From Leptospira langatensis (GTDB lineage Bacteria > Spirochaetota > Leptospiria > Leptospirales > Leptospiraceae): a stretch of DNA of 64,000 bases. Position 1 is the first letter of the stretch. Every line of letters starts with the position of its first letter. Of this stretch, positions 29,409 to 38,080 are shown piece by piece. The DNA is taken from assembly GCF_004770615.1 (NCBI RefSeq), contig NZ_RQER01000010.1, positions 248,001 through 312,000 on the forward strand. Reading direction: 5' to 3'. The translations under genes were made by a program, and so were the position numbers. The notes under the pieces are model-generated. The model saw nothing but the letters and a program-made list of their open reading frames with translations. It made no database searches and was not told where the DNA came from.

Positions 29409-29504
29409 TTTGGAGGAGAGAAGTTTGCTACAGATTGGACTTTCTTTTTCTCCTGAGTTCAGTAGTTCTTCTTAATTCTCTCGTCTTTCAATCAAAAATT
29501 CATT

Positions 29505-30176
29505 CTATGATTTACGGAATTTGACCCCTAAGCTAGAGAATTCAAGTGGGCCGTTTTCAACCCTATATGCCTGGAAGCCTTCGCTTCTTAGGAGTTTCAC
29601 CGCTTCTTCGGACAAAACGCAATACTTTCCTCTACAATAGGCGAGTATCTTTTTACGTTTAGGGAGCTTAGATATCTGGGATCTTAGTTCCTTCAAAGGA
29701 ATGGAAATGGATCCGGGGACATGGCCTGCATTGTACTCGTACTCGGGTCTCACGTCGATCAGTATGAGTTCTTTGGATAATACCCGTTTTATGAAATCTT
29801 TATATTCTAGTTCATCTAGTTTCTGTTCGGGATCAAAGAAGGAATCCATTTCTACTTGGATCTCCGCATTGAACTGTTTTCCGGCAGAGGAGATTGTATC
29901 GAAGACTGAGATTCCCGCACTTTCTATTTGATAGAAGATATTTCGTCCTTCTCTTCTGTCTCGAACGAGTTTGCATTCTTTTAGGATTTGAAGATGGTGA
30001 GAAGTGGCGGCCACGCTCATGCCGATCTCTTTGGATAATATTTCTACGTTCTTCTCCGCCTGGACCAAAAGATCTAATATTTCTACACGCTTCGGATCGG
30101 AGATGGCTTTACCGTATTTTGCCAGAACGGTGTAAATGAAATTCTTGAATTCTCGGCCGGTCTTCTTTTGTTCCAT
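29505..30176 (-). CDS. ArsR-type repressor fused to a rhodanese domain
   Basis: 223 residues. The N-terminal winged helix (about 20-100) has the ArsR pattern KRVEILDLLVQAEKNVEILS and ATSHHLQILKECKLV. From about 125 a rhodanese domain follows (LIDVRPEYEYNAGHVPGSIS) with the active loop Cys181-Arg-Gly-Lys-Tyr-Cys186 in AYCRGKYCVLSEEAV. Such fusions sense reactive sulfur species or persulfides through the active Cys. The wing lacks an obvious metal-binding cysteine pair. The gene lies seven bases from a perfect 14-bp inverted repeat that also covers part of its ribosome binding site, so autorepression is likely. Confidence 0.93.
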   Translation of the reverse strand: MEQKKTGREFKNFIYTVLAKYGKAISDPKRVEILDLLVQAEKNVEILSKEIGMSVAATSHHLQILKECKLVRDRREGRNIFYQIESAGISVFDTISSAGKQFNAEIQVEMDSFFDPEQKLDELEYKDFIKRVLSKELILIDVRPEYEYNAGHVPGSISIPLKELRSQISKLPKRKKILAYCRGKYCVLSEEAVKLLRSEGFQAYRVENGPLEFSSLGVKFRKS

Positions 30177-30182
30177 GCTTCC

Positions 30183-30214
30183 TCAAATATTCAAATACAT
30201 ATTTGAATATTTGA
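30183..30214. promoter_or_regulatory. Palindromic operator of the ArsR-rhodanese repressor
   Basis: TCAAATATTCAAAT (30183-30196) and its exact reverse complement ATTTGAATATTTGA (30201-30214) are separated by ACAT. The ATTCAAATA/TATTTGAAT core is typical of ArsR-family operators. It lies between the repressor gene and the divergent methyltransferase gene, so one site could control both. The left arm touches the repressor's GAGGAAG ribosome binding site. Confidence 0.8.
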
Positions 30215-30248
30215 TTGACCGACTGTCAATGTATTTTCGAATACCGGT

Positions 30249-30818
30249 ATGAAGGTAAGAGACAGCGGGATGCCTGAGAAAGCATATTGGGAATCTCTTT
30301 TCGACGTACCTTTGGTTTTAGAAAGAATGGATCTTTTCGAAGCAAAGGGGATCATCGTGGAATTTGGGTCCGGATATGGGACTTTCACTCTTCCTTTAGC
30401 AAGATATAATCGGAACTCTATCCTCGCTTTCGAGATCGAAAAAGATCTAGTCGAAGATCTAAAACAGAAGGCTAAAATTCATTCACTCGAGAATATTCAT
30501 GTTTTTGAAAAGGATATTGTTGAGAAGGGCACTTCTCTCAATGAAAACCTAGTCAGTTACGTGATGGTCTTTAATCTACTTCATCATGAAAATCCGATAT
30601 CCATATTAAAAGAGGCTTTTCGAATTTTAAGACCAGGAGGAATTGCGGGACTCATTCATTGGAATTACGATCCGAATACTCCGAGAGGTCCTAAAATGGA
30701 AATTCGTCCTAAGCCAGAGGAAATACATCTTTGGGCAGAGGAGGTCGGGTTTCATATAAAGTCCTCTCAACCTATTGATCTTCCTCCTTTTCACTACGGT
30801 TTCTTGGCTGAAAAATAA
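30249..30818 (+). CDS. Class I SAM-dependent methyltransferase
   Basis: 189 residues. Motif I is IIVEFGSGYGTFTLPLARYN, motif II ILAFEIEKDLVEDL, and motif IV VSYVMVFNLLHHENPISIL, followed by LRPGGIAGLIHWNY. The fold is the UbiE-like group. The protein contains no cysteine at all, which rules out an ArsM arsenite methyltransferase despite the ArsR neighbour. The gene is divergent from the ArsR-rhodanese gene and lies 34 bases from the operator, so it is a likely member of the regulon. The substrate is unknown; a small sulfur or thiol compound is a guess from the regulator. Confidence 0.85.
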   Translation: MKVRDSGMPEKAYWESLFDVPLVLERMDLFEAKGIIVEFGSGYGTFTLPLARYNRNSILAFEIEKDLVEDLKQKAKIHSLENIHVFEKDIVEKGTSLNENLVSYVMVFNLLHHENPISILKEAFRILRPGGIAGLIHWNYDPNTPRGPKMEIRPKPEEIHLWAEEVGFHIKSSQPIDLPPFHYGFLAEK

Positions 30819-31012
30819 ACTAAATAAATCGAATGTTAAGTAGAGTATTTGCTTACAATATTCATTTAGACATCAAACATTTTCAGATCTTATTCATAAA
30901 TTTTTAATGTTTGTTCCCGTTCGCTTGCTCCTCGCCAGATAATTCTTTGAATCCATTCGCTTAGATCCAAGTAAGTAAGAAATATCTTACAGAACTGGGC
31001 TAGATCAAATTT

Positions 31013-32080
31013 ATGCAGGATCATATCAAAGAACATTGGGAAGTAATTGTAATCGGAGGAGGGCAGGCCGGATTATCCGCTGGACATTATCTAAGATCGA
31101 AAGGAGTGGATTTTCTGATCCTGGATTCTTCCAAAGAGGTAGGCGATTCGTGGAAGAATAGATGGGACTCTCTCGTTCTATTTACTCCCAGAAGATTCGA
31201 TGGACTTCCTGGATATCCGTTTCCGGGAGATGCAAATACCTTTCCAAACAAGAATGAAATGGCGAGCTATCTAAAGGATTACTCACGCAAATTCTCTTTG
31301 CCCATCCTTCCGAATACCAGTGTGGAAAGAATTACGAAGGGACCGAAGGGATTCTCTTTGGAGACTAAATCAAAAATGTTTTCTTGCTCCAATGTCATTG
31401 TCGCAACGGGACATTCTTTTCCTAAAATTCCCGATTTTAGCATCAATATAAAATTTGATATAAAACAAATACATTCTTCTCAATATAAGAATCCCTCCGA
31501 ACTTTCTGACGGAGATGTTCTGATCGTTGGCGCAGGTACTTCAGGTGTTCAGTTGGCGATGGAGATCTCTCATACTCATAAAACTTTTATATCCGGAAAG
31601 ATCCCTGGAAAGATACCGGATCTTCTTTTTAGATTTTCAGGTTTCTATTGGTGGTTTATTAGCAATATCTTAACAATCCGTACTCCGATCGGTAGAAAGA
31701 TCCGAAGGCAAGTCCTTACTAGTGGAGCCCCTTTGATCAAAGAATCGGAGAAAGACCTAAACGTTTCGGGAGCGATCAGGGTGCCTAGGATTGTAGGGGC
31801 AAAAGATGGACTTCCTTTGTTGCAGGACGGAAAAACCCTACAAGTTTCGACTATCGTATGGTGCACCGGCTTTAAGCCAGATTTTTCTTGGATCCAAGTT
31901 CCTTATTTACGATTGGACGATTTAGGCTGGCCTGTCGCTCCGAGAGGGATTTCCAATGTGAAGGGATTGTATTTTCTCGGAAATCTTTTTCAATTCGGAC
32001 TTACTTCTTCTCTTGTAGGTGGAGCTGGAAGGGATGCGATGCATGTCGTTGAAGAATTGCTTTTAGATCGGGAAGAATAG
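31013..32080 (+). CDS. Flavin-containing monooxygenase-like oxidoreductase
   Basis: 355 residues. Two dinucleotide-binding motifs are visible: VIVIGGGQAGLSAGHYLRSK near the N-terminus for FAD and LIVGAGTSGVQLAMEIS near residue 170 for NADPH. The segment IVWCTGFKPDFSW is the conserved ATG-type motif of the CzcO/YdcN-like flavoprotein monooxygenase group. The following gene starts 14 bases later. A short palindrome GTAAGA-AATA-TCTTAC (30975-30990) lies 22 bases before the start and may be an operator. The substrate is unknown. Confidence 0.85.
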   Translation: MQDHIKEHWEVIVIGGGQAGLSAGHYLRSKGVDFLILDSSKEVGDSWKNRWDSLVLFTPRRFDGLPGYPFPGDANTFPNKNEMASYLKDYSRKFSLPILPNTSVERITKGPKGFSLETKSKMFSCSNVIVATGHSFPKIPDFSINIKFDIKQIHSSQYKNPSELSDGDVLIVGAGTSGVQLAMEISHTHKTFISGKIPGKIPDLLFRFSGFYWWFISNILTIRTPIGRKIRRQVLTSGAPLIKESEKDLNVSGAIRVPRIVGAKDGLPLLQDGKTLQVSTIVWCTGFKPDFSWIQVPYLRLDDLGWPVAPRGISNVKGLYFLGNLFQFGLTSSLVGGAGRDAMHVVEELLLDREE

Positions 32081-32094
32081 TGTAGGATGCAAGT

Positions 32095-33057
32095 ATGAAA
32101 CCGTTACTTCTTGTATTAGACGATTGGGAAGGAAGAATAGAATCTTCTTCCGTTTGGAAAGGGCTTACCGATCAGATCGATATTCACTTTTTGAAGGAGT
32201 CGATTCTCAGTTCGAATTACGAAAGGATCCGAGAAGCGGAATTCTTGATGGCGATCAGAGAGCGAACGACTCTTTCGGAAGAAGTATTCGGCTTACTGCC
32301 CAAATTGAAATTGATCCTTCAGACCGGTGGTCATGCGTATCATCTGGATAAGGATGTAGCAGTAAAAAGAGGGATCCAAGTCGCTTTAGGAAGAAGGGTC
32401 CAAGCTCCTTTGAAATCTGTTCCTGAACTTACGATGGCCATGATGTTGAGCTTAGTACATCATTTGCCCCAAGCACAGATCGAAATGCGTAACGGCAATT
32501 GGCCGTCCTTGCTCGGAAGGACTCTGAGTGGTAGAACCTTAGGGATACTCGGCCTCGGTCGTCATGGTTCAAGAGTTGCCCAAATTGCAAGATCTGCTTT
32601 TAATATGAATGTAGTTGCATGGGAAAGACCCGGTTCTCAGAAAGTAGAAGGTGGCGAATATAAAAGGATCCCTTTGGAGGAACTCTTATCGAAGAGCGAT
32701 ATCGTTAGCGTTCATTTAAGACTTTCTCCTGAATCGGTAGGGCTTTTGGATTCGGAAAGATTTAAACAGATCAAAGAAGGCAGTATTCTTATCAATACGG
32801 CAAGAGGAGCAATCCTCGACGAGATCGCGCTCGTAAACGCATTGAAAAGTAAACGCTTGGCTGGAGCCGGTTTAGATGTATTCGGAGAGGAACCGCTTAG
32901 TAAGGATTCCCCTCTTCGTTCTTTTCCGAATGTTCTACTAACTCCTCATATAGGATGGACTGTTGAGGAAGTATTCGAGGAGTTTGCAGAGATCGCTTCG
33001 ATTCAATTGATGCAATTTCTCAGAGGAGAATTGCCTGAATCGGAGCTATTAAAATAA
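32095..33057 (+). CDS. D-2-hydroxyacid dehydrogenase family protein
   Basis: 320 residues, cytosolic NAD(P)-dependent dehydrogenase. The Rossmann motif is TLGILGLGRHGSRVA. The catalytic Arg lies in LINTARGAILDE, the Glu in GLDVFGEEPLSKDS and the His in LLTPHIGW, all conserved in the PGDH/formate dehydrogenase superfamily. It is co-directional with and close to the flavin monooxygenase gene, so both may act on a common oxidised intermediate. The precise substrate cannot be read from the sequence. Confidence 0.88.
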   Translation: MKPLLLVLDDWEGRIESSSVWKGLTDQIDIHFLKESILSSNYERIREAEFLMAIRERTTLSEEVFGLLPKLKLILQTGGHAYHLDKDVAVKRGIQVALGRRVQAPLKSVPELTMAMMLSLVHHLPQAQIEMRNGNWPSLLGRTLSGRTLGILGLGRHGSRVAQIARSAFNMNVVAWERPGSQKVEGGEYKRIPLEELLSKSDIVSVHLRLSPESVGLLDSERFKQIKEGSILINTARGAILDEIALVNALKSKRLAGAGLDVFGEEPLSKDSPLRSFPNVLLTPHIGWTVEEVFEEFAEIASIQLMQFLRGELPESELLK

Positions 33058-33091
33058 TATCTTTGATATTTATCAACTTAGCCCTTTACGC

Positions 33092-33261
33092 GTCGTCCAA
33101 AATTTGGATGACAAAATTAAATTCGTTCTACAAATACACTCTACATCAAAACCCCATCGTTTTTCGGGAATGATGGTGAGATACAAAAACAGAACGATTT
33201 AACGTCGTCTACAAAATCAATCGTGCAAGTCATCCTCAAGAAGAGTTTATTCTCGTCTTGA
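33092..33261 (+). promoter_or_regulatory. Inverted repeats upstream of the MASE3 kinase gene
   Basis: A 21-base near-perfect palindrome spans 33092-33112 (core TCCAAAATTTGGA with GTCG/TGAC flanks, one mismatched pair). A second structure, TCAAGAAGAG (33236-33245) against CTCGTCTTGA (33252-33261) with one mismatch and a six-base loop, ends 19 bases before the kinase start at 33281. The first looks like a protein-binding operator, the second like a leader hairpin. No binding protein can be named. Confidence 0.4.
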
Positions 33262-33280
33262 AGTTGCATTTCAATCGAGA

Positions 33281-34816
33281 ATGGTAGAAATGGGAAACGA
33301 GAGTTTGGATTCGACGGTTAACAAGATCAGATTAGGAATCGTACTGCTAATAGCTTTACTTCCTTTTCCGATCATTCAGATTTTTCATTCTTCCTTATAT
33401 TTCGAATCCCGGATCCCTCCGTATCTTCTATTTCACAATATCGCAGAATCATTCAGCATATTTGTATCTATGTCCATATTCGGTGTGGGTTGGTTTACTT
33501 ATCCCCAAAGTAAGGATAGGCATACTCTGTTCCTTGGGACAGTATTTCTGGGAATTGCTTTAATGGATATGATGCACATGTTGGCCTACGCAGGTATGCC
33601 GGACTTTGTTACATCGAATTCTCCGAATAAGTCCACCCAATATTGGATTATTGTCCGGATTTATGCGGCGCTATGTTTTTGTATAAGCGCCTTCCTTCCG
33701 AACGAAAATAACTCGGGCCGTTTGAGATGGGTATTCTTGATCTTTCCGCTCTTGGTCTCACTTGTTTCCTTTATAGTAATCACTTTCTATCCTTCTCTTG
33801 TACCGATCACGTTTTCTGCCACCGAAGGACTTACTCCTTTTAAACGGAATTCCGAATTTTTGGCCATGGGGTTATTGATCTTCGCGATGATCGCTTATTG
33901 GTTTAGGATACGGAAATACGGATGGGATCCGAATAAATACTATCTCTATGCTTTCGTTTTCTGTATACTCAGTGAATTGGTTTTTGCAGTGTATACCACT
34001 GTATTTGATATATATAATATATTAGGGCATATTTATAAGATTGTTTCCTTCTACTTGATCTACAAAGGAGTTTTCATTTCCTCGATCAATAAACCGTATA
34101 AGCAATTGCTGGATACGAATAATCTTCTTAAAGAGGAGATTATCGAGCATGGTAGGGTCCGTCACGATCTGGCGGAGTCCTTATCCGAGAAAGAGGCTTT
34201 GATCCGAGAGATCTATCATCGTTCCAATAATACGTTACAGGTCATAGGCAGCCTTATCTTTCTGCAGGCGGAAACCTATCCTGAAAATAAGAGCGTAAGG
34301 TTGATCGCCCAAAGGACCCAGGATCGTATACATGCGATTTCCTTGGTACATAGACTACTATTTGCGGAGAGGGATCTTTCTTCTATCTCGGTCCGAAAGT
34401 ATGTTTCTGAATTGGCGGATTACGTGTTGAGAGCGAACGAAGACAGTTCCCGTGACGTAAATCTTACTGTAGACGTAGAAGATAAGAAGATTTTAATGGA
34501 CGTTGCCATCCCTATTGGACTTATCCTTTCCGAATTCTTAAGCAATACCATGAAATATGCATTTCAAGATTCTTCTTCAGGGAATATTTCCATTTCTTTT
34601 TTTGAGGATCCTTCAGGGAGATATGTTCTAAACTATTCGGATGATGGTGTGGGAATGCCGAAGGATTACGATTTTAAGAATAGTACTTCTTTGGGCATCC
34701 AGTTAGTCCAAGGAGTCTCTGAAATTCAGCTTGCCGGCAAGATCTCATTCAGGACGGGACCGAACTTCTATTGTGCCATCGATTTCCCCATTGATATATA
34801 TAAGAAACGAGTTTAG
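33281..34816 (+). CDS. Membrane sensor histidine kinase, MASE3 plus HisKA_2
   Basis: 511 residues. The N-terminal ~270 residues form about eight membrane helices with conserved histidines (LMDMMHMLAYAGMPDFV), the pattern of the MASE3 sensory domain. A coiled coil leads to a HisKA_2 dimerisation domain with phosphoacceptor His313 in REIYHRSNNTLQVIGSLIFL. An HATPase domain follows (EFLSNTMKYAF, YSDDGVGMP). The gene is followed after six bases by a single-domain response regulator, which is therefore its likely partner. The MASE3 ligand is unknown. Confidence 0.9.
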   Translation: MVEMGNESLDSTVNKIRLGIVLLIALLPFPIIQIFHSSLYFESRIPPYLLFHNIAESFSIFVSMSIFGVGWFTYPQSKDRHTLFLGTVFLGIALMDMMHMLAYAGMPDFVTSNSPNKSTQYWIIVRIYAALCFCISAFLPNENNSGRLRWVFLIFPLLVSLVSFIVITFYPSLVPITFSATEGLTPFKRNSEFLAMGLLIFAMIAYWFRIRKYGWDPNKYYLYAFVFCILSELVFAVYTTVFDIYNILGHIYKIVSFYLIYKGVFISSINKPYKQLLDTNNLLKEEIIEHGRVRHDLAESLSEKEALIREIYHRSNNTLQVIGSLIFLQAETYPENKSVRLIAQRTQDRIHAISLVHRLLFAERDLSSISVRKYVSELADYVLRANEDSSRDVNLTVDVEDKKILMDVAIPIGLILSEFLSNTMKYAFQDSSSGNISISFFEDPSGRYVLNYSDDGVGMPKDYDFKNSTSLGIQLVQGVSEIQLAGKISFRTGPNFYCAIDFPIDIYKKRV

Positions 34817-34822
34817 ATCAGA

Positions 34823-35194
34823 ATGAGTAAATTGAAGGTTCTCGTTGTAGAGGACGAAATTATCACCGCAATGGTAGTCAAGAGAGAGCTGGAAAAAATC
34901 GGCTGTAATGTCTTGGATCTTGCGACTTCGGGGGAAGATGCGGTGCGGATCGCGAAGGCTGGCCGGCCGGATCTCATTCTTATGGATATCACTCTTGCGG
35001 GCGAGATTGACGGAGTTACTGCCGCAACTGAAATTAAACTCGAGGCAGATATACCTATAGTCTTCGTAACAGGTTACCAGGACTCGGTTACTAGGGATAG
35101 AGCGGCAAAAACGAATCCTCTCGGCTTTTTTGTAAAGCCTCTGCAAATTGTTCAGCTTAAGACGTTAATAGAGGAAAATTTCAAAATTTCCTAA
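34823..35194 (+). CDS. Single-domain response regulator
   Basis: 123 residues, one receiver domain without an output module. The acidic pocket is VVEDE, the phosphoacceptor Asp55 lies in LILMDITLAGEIDGV, and the conserved Thr/Lys are in VFVTGYQDS and FFVKPL. This type usually acts as an intermediate or by binding a partner protein, as CheY and Spo0F do. It lies in one operon with the MASE3/HisKA_2 kinase. Confidence 0.92.
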   Translation: MSKLKVLVVEDEIITAMVVKRELEKIGCNVLDLATSGEDAVRIAKAGRPDLILMDITLAGEIDGVTAATEIKLEADIPIVFVTGYQDSVTRDRAAKTNPLGFFVKPLQIVQLKTLIEENFKIS

Positions 35195-35266
35195 TATACT
35201 AATGTAACGGCTTTCTGTTAGAAGAAGTCCCCTTGAGAAAATTCTCTATACAATAAAAAAGACGAA

Positions 35267-35304
35267 TTCGATCGCAAAACCGATGTTTGGGAGTTGCGAT
35301 CGAA
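35267..35304. terminator. Stem-loop between convergent genes
   Basis: TTCGATCGCAA (35267-35277) pairs perfectly with TTGCGATCGAA (35294-35304) around a 16-base loop. It lies between the response regulator gene and the convergent sulfatase gene, where a bidirectional terminator is expected. There is no strong T-tract on either side, so it may need Rho or serve another purpose. Confidence 0.4.
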
Positions 35305-35329
35305 CTAGCCTATAATGACAGAAAATCTC

Positions 35330-37345
35330 TTAGTATCTTGAGTTATTCGCTTCGGATCCTATCATCTCCGGAAAGATCTGATTCTTTTCCAAAAGGTTTT
35401 CACTTAGATTCAAGAACGCTTTTGCGTTATTGTCGTCCGTCTTGCATTCCATACCATGTTCTTCGCAATAAGAATTGGGTTTATCTCCCACCATAGAGTA
35501 AGTGTGCTTCTTCTCGCTATCCACGAAGTGATAGAGAAGAACATCCTTATCAACCCAGCCGATCAAATTTCCGTAGGCAAAGTAAGCGAATCCCGGATCG
35601 TTCTTGTCCAGATCCAGAAGATTCCTACCCATAGACGAGAATTTTACGCTCTTATTTACGAAGCCTAAGACGGTAGGAATTACATCCAATTGGGATGCGA
35701 TCCTATCTTCTTTCGAAGGCTTCACATATTTGGGAGAATATATTAAAAACGGAATATTCCTGTCTTCGAATGGCTCCAAATGCTTATGATGGGAATGATC
35801 CGCAACGAAGAAGAAGACCGTATCCTCGAAATAAGGAGAAGATTTCGCCTTTTCCATGAATTTGCCGATCGCCCAATCCGCGTAATGGAGGGAGTTTAGA
35901 TAATCATAATCCGTTACATTGCTCGAGAAAATATCGAAGCTCTTATTCGGAGTCCTGTACGGGTAATGAGTAGTTAAGGTAAGAGAGACCATCAAGAATG
36001 GACTTCTTGCTCCCATCATTTGCTCATGCAGATGTTGCAGGGTATCCCCATCAAAATAACCCCAATCTCCAGTTTCATACTTCCCCGTGCTTTTTATATG
36101 TTCTTCGTCTAGAATATGATCAAAGCCCCAGTTCTTAAAGAGCACGTTCATATTATCGAAAGTGATATCTCCACCGTATAAGAAATAGCTTTCGTATCCA
36201 CCTTGCTTCAATACAGAGGCAACGCTCGAGAATTTATTAACGATTTCTTGCCTGCGAAGTACGGTCAAGCCGGGTAGATCCGGGATCCCAGTGAGAGTGG
36301 ACAACAGTCCGTTTGCAGTCCTTCCTCCCGTTGCAATGAAATGTTCGAAGAACATGCCTTGTCGGATCAACTGGTTCATTTCCGGTGTGACTTCTTTTCC
36401 GTCGACGATCCCTGAACCAGATGGCTTTAGGAATTTTCCGGTCCAGCTTTCCAGCAAGATAATGACTATATTCGGGCTTTTCCCTTTGTTCGTTTTGGGA
36501 ATGGTCTCTCTCATTAGAGGAAAGGAATCGTTTATGAATTTGCTGCCCGGATACGAGATCTTGTCCTTTACTATATTCAAAGAACGTAATTTAGACATTC
36601 TTAGATCTTGATTTACGGATTGATTGAACATATCGGCAACCATCGTGTAGATCCCGTTCATGCTTAAGCAGTTTAAGGCACGATTATCCGAAAAAACCGC
36701 GTCGCTGACTCGTAAAGGCCTACTCTGGAGGCCACCTCGTATTAAGACGAAAACGATGATCAAGGCCAAAGGAATTTGAGAATATTCCAGATGTTTTGCC
36801 GATTTTGATCCTTTATAAGGATCCCATTTAGCAAACCTTCTCATCGAGAATGGTAAAAGGAACAATACGACAAGCAAGGATGATAGGATCAGGAAGGAGT
36901 CGTGACGTATCGCCGATTTGAGCACTACGAAGAAATCTCCGGTCAGAAAAAGAGAACCTTCGTAACCAAGATGTTTGCTCGATTCTCTATAATAAACGAA
37001 GTCCGCGACTAAATAACCGATCATCCAGAAATAGATCAGAATGGGAAGAGTCCCCCAAGCCAGTCTATAATACTTCATCCGATTCAGATAATGGATGCAG
37101 GATAAAAACCAGATCCATCCTAACAGTATGGCAATAACCGCTAGGTCGAATCTTGCGCCTAGGGCAAATGATACTAGTATCTTGTAGAAGCCTTCTCCTG
37201 CAATTTTACTACTATTGTCTATCTCGAAGGCCAACCTTGTTAAGAATAAGGTTAGGAAATAGAGTGTGAAATAAGATCCGATGATCTTTAAGTTTTGCGG
37301 GATTTTTTCTCCCAATGTGCGTAATCGCAAAAATAATAAGCTCAT
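35330..37345 (-). CDS. LTA synthase / MdoB-type membrane sulfatase-fold enzyme
   Basis: 671 residues. Five N-terminal membrane helices (about 20-215) precede a large extracytoplasmic alkaline-phosphatase-fold domain. Its motifs are NIVIILLESWTGKF with the first metal-binding Glu, then FIATGGRTANGLLSTLTGIP carrying the catalytic Thr, and FFFVADHSHHKHLEPFED with the Asp-His ligands. This is the family of lipoteichoic acid synthase and phosphoglycerol transferase I. Leptospira lacks lipoteichoic acid, so transfer of a phosphoglycerol- or phosphoethanolamine-type group to an envelope glycan or lipid is the likelier role. Confidence 0.88.
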   Translation of the reverse strand: MSLLFLRLRTLGEKIPQNLKIIGSYFTLYFLTLFLTRLAFEIDNSSKIAGEGFYKILVSFALGARFDLAVIAILLGWIWFLSCIHYLNRMKYYRLAWGTLPILIYFWMIGYLVADFVYYRESSKHLGYEGSLFLTGDFFVVLKSAIRHDSFLILSSLLVVLFLLPFSMRRFAKWDPYKGSKSAKHLEYSQIPLALIIVFVLIRGGLQSRPLRVSDAVFSDNRALNCLSMNGIYTMVADMFNQSVNQDLRMSKLRSLNIVKDKISYPGSKFINDSFPLMRETIPKTNKGKSPNIVIILLESWTGKFLKPSGSGIVDGKEVTPEMNQLIRQGMFFEHFIATGGRTANGLLSTLTGIPDLPGLTVLRRQEIVNKFSSVASVLKQGGYESYFLYGGDITFDNMNVLFKNWGFDHILDEEHIKSTGKYETGDWGYFDGDTLQHLHEQMMGARSPFLMVSLTLTTHYPYRTPNKSFDIFSSNVTDYDYLNSLHYADWAIGKFMEKAKSSPYFEDTVFFFVADHSHHKHLEPFEDRNIPFLIYSPKYVKPSKEDRIASQLDVIPTVLGFVNKSVKFSSMGRNLLDLDKNDPGFAYFAYGNLIGWVDKDVLLYHFVDSEKKHTYSMVGDKPNSYCEEHGMECKTDDNNAKAFLNLSENLLEKNQIFPEMIGSEANNSRY

Positions 37346-37523
37346 GTGAAAGTCTGTTTGTAGGCTCGATCCGAGCGAAACCTTGCATTAATTAAAATTA
37401 AACTGAATTGGGCACAATTTGGCCACAATTGATACTATATTGCTGAAGTTTGATCAACTAAAATTACGTACGCGTTATGCGTTTCTTTAAATTTTATCGT
37501 TGAAAGGACAGCTTAACGTGGAT

Positions 37524-37922
37524 TTAGGCGGATTGGGGAGGAGGTAAGGATAGTAAAAATTGGATGAGTAATGGCTGATAGATGGATGATTTCGATTCGT
37601 ATGCTATGAAAATTGCGCTTTTGGCAAGTTTGTGAACAAAGTAAAAAGCGGAATGAATAGAGTCTTGTTTAGACGGTTTGTTTTGGGCTTCGTAATAAGA
37701 GCCCGCAAAGATCGAATTGGTTTCCGAGAATCTGGATGCTCGAGGTGATCTTGCTCTGTATACAAATTCGGAAGAAGATAGGCTTGGCTCTTCTCCCATA
37801 TAGATCTCGATAGAGTCGATAACTGCGTCGAAAGAAAGGGTAAACAGAAGGAAGGCGGAAAAAATAAAATTCCCGGCTTTCTTAAACGAATTTCTACCGA
37901 CTTTTCTTTGAAAGAATGACAA
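37524..37922 (-). CDS. Hypothetical small protein with one hydrophobic segment
   Basis: 132 residues if translation begins at the TTG at 37922; no ATG exists before residue 40. Residues about 14-32 (AGNFIFSAFLLFTLSFDAVI) could be a signal or anchor segment, preceded by basic residues. The rest is hydrophilic with many serines and no motif I recognise. No good ribosome binding site is visible. The open frame in a non-coding-looking position and the N-terminal signal-like shape support a gene, but this is the least certain coding call in the window. Confidence 0.42.
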   Translation of the reverse strand: MSFFQRKVGRNSFKKAGNFIFSAFLLFTLSFDAVIDSIEIYMGEEPSLSSSEFVYRARSPRASRFSETNSIFAGSYYEAQNKPSKQDSIHSAFYFVHKLAKSAIFIAYESKSSIYQPLLIQFLLSLPPPQSA

Positions 37923-38080
37923 AGCTCAGACCTTGAGTTCGACCCTAGTTATGTTTCACTAAATGTCAACACTTGTTTAACCTTTGAAATAGCCCGTATT
38001 TTCAGCATCCAGGCCAATTTTAGTCTTTTTCTTCGAAGAAGTATGTAGATTTTATTCACGTTATTCAGATATTGCATAGA

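Noticed and set aside
30249..30818. Arsenite methyltransferase (ArsM) next to an ArsR protein
   Set aside because: The protein has no cysteine, whereas ArsM needs conserved cysteines, and the ArsR protein is a rhodanese fusion without a visible arsenic-binding Cys pair.
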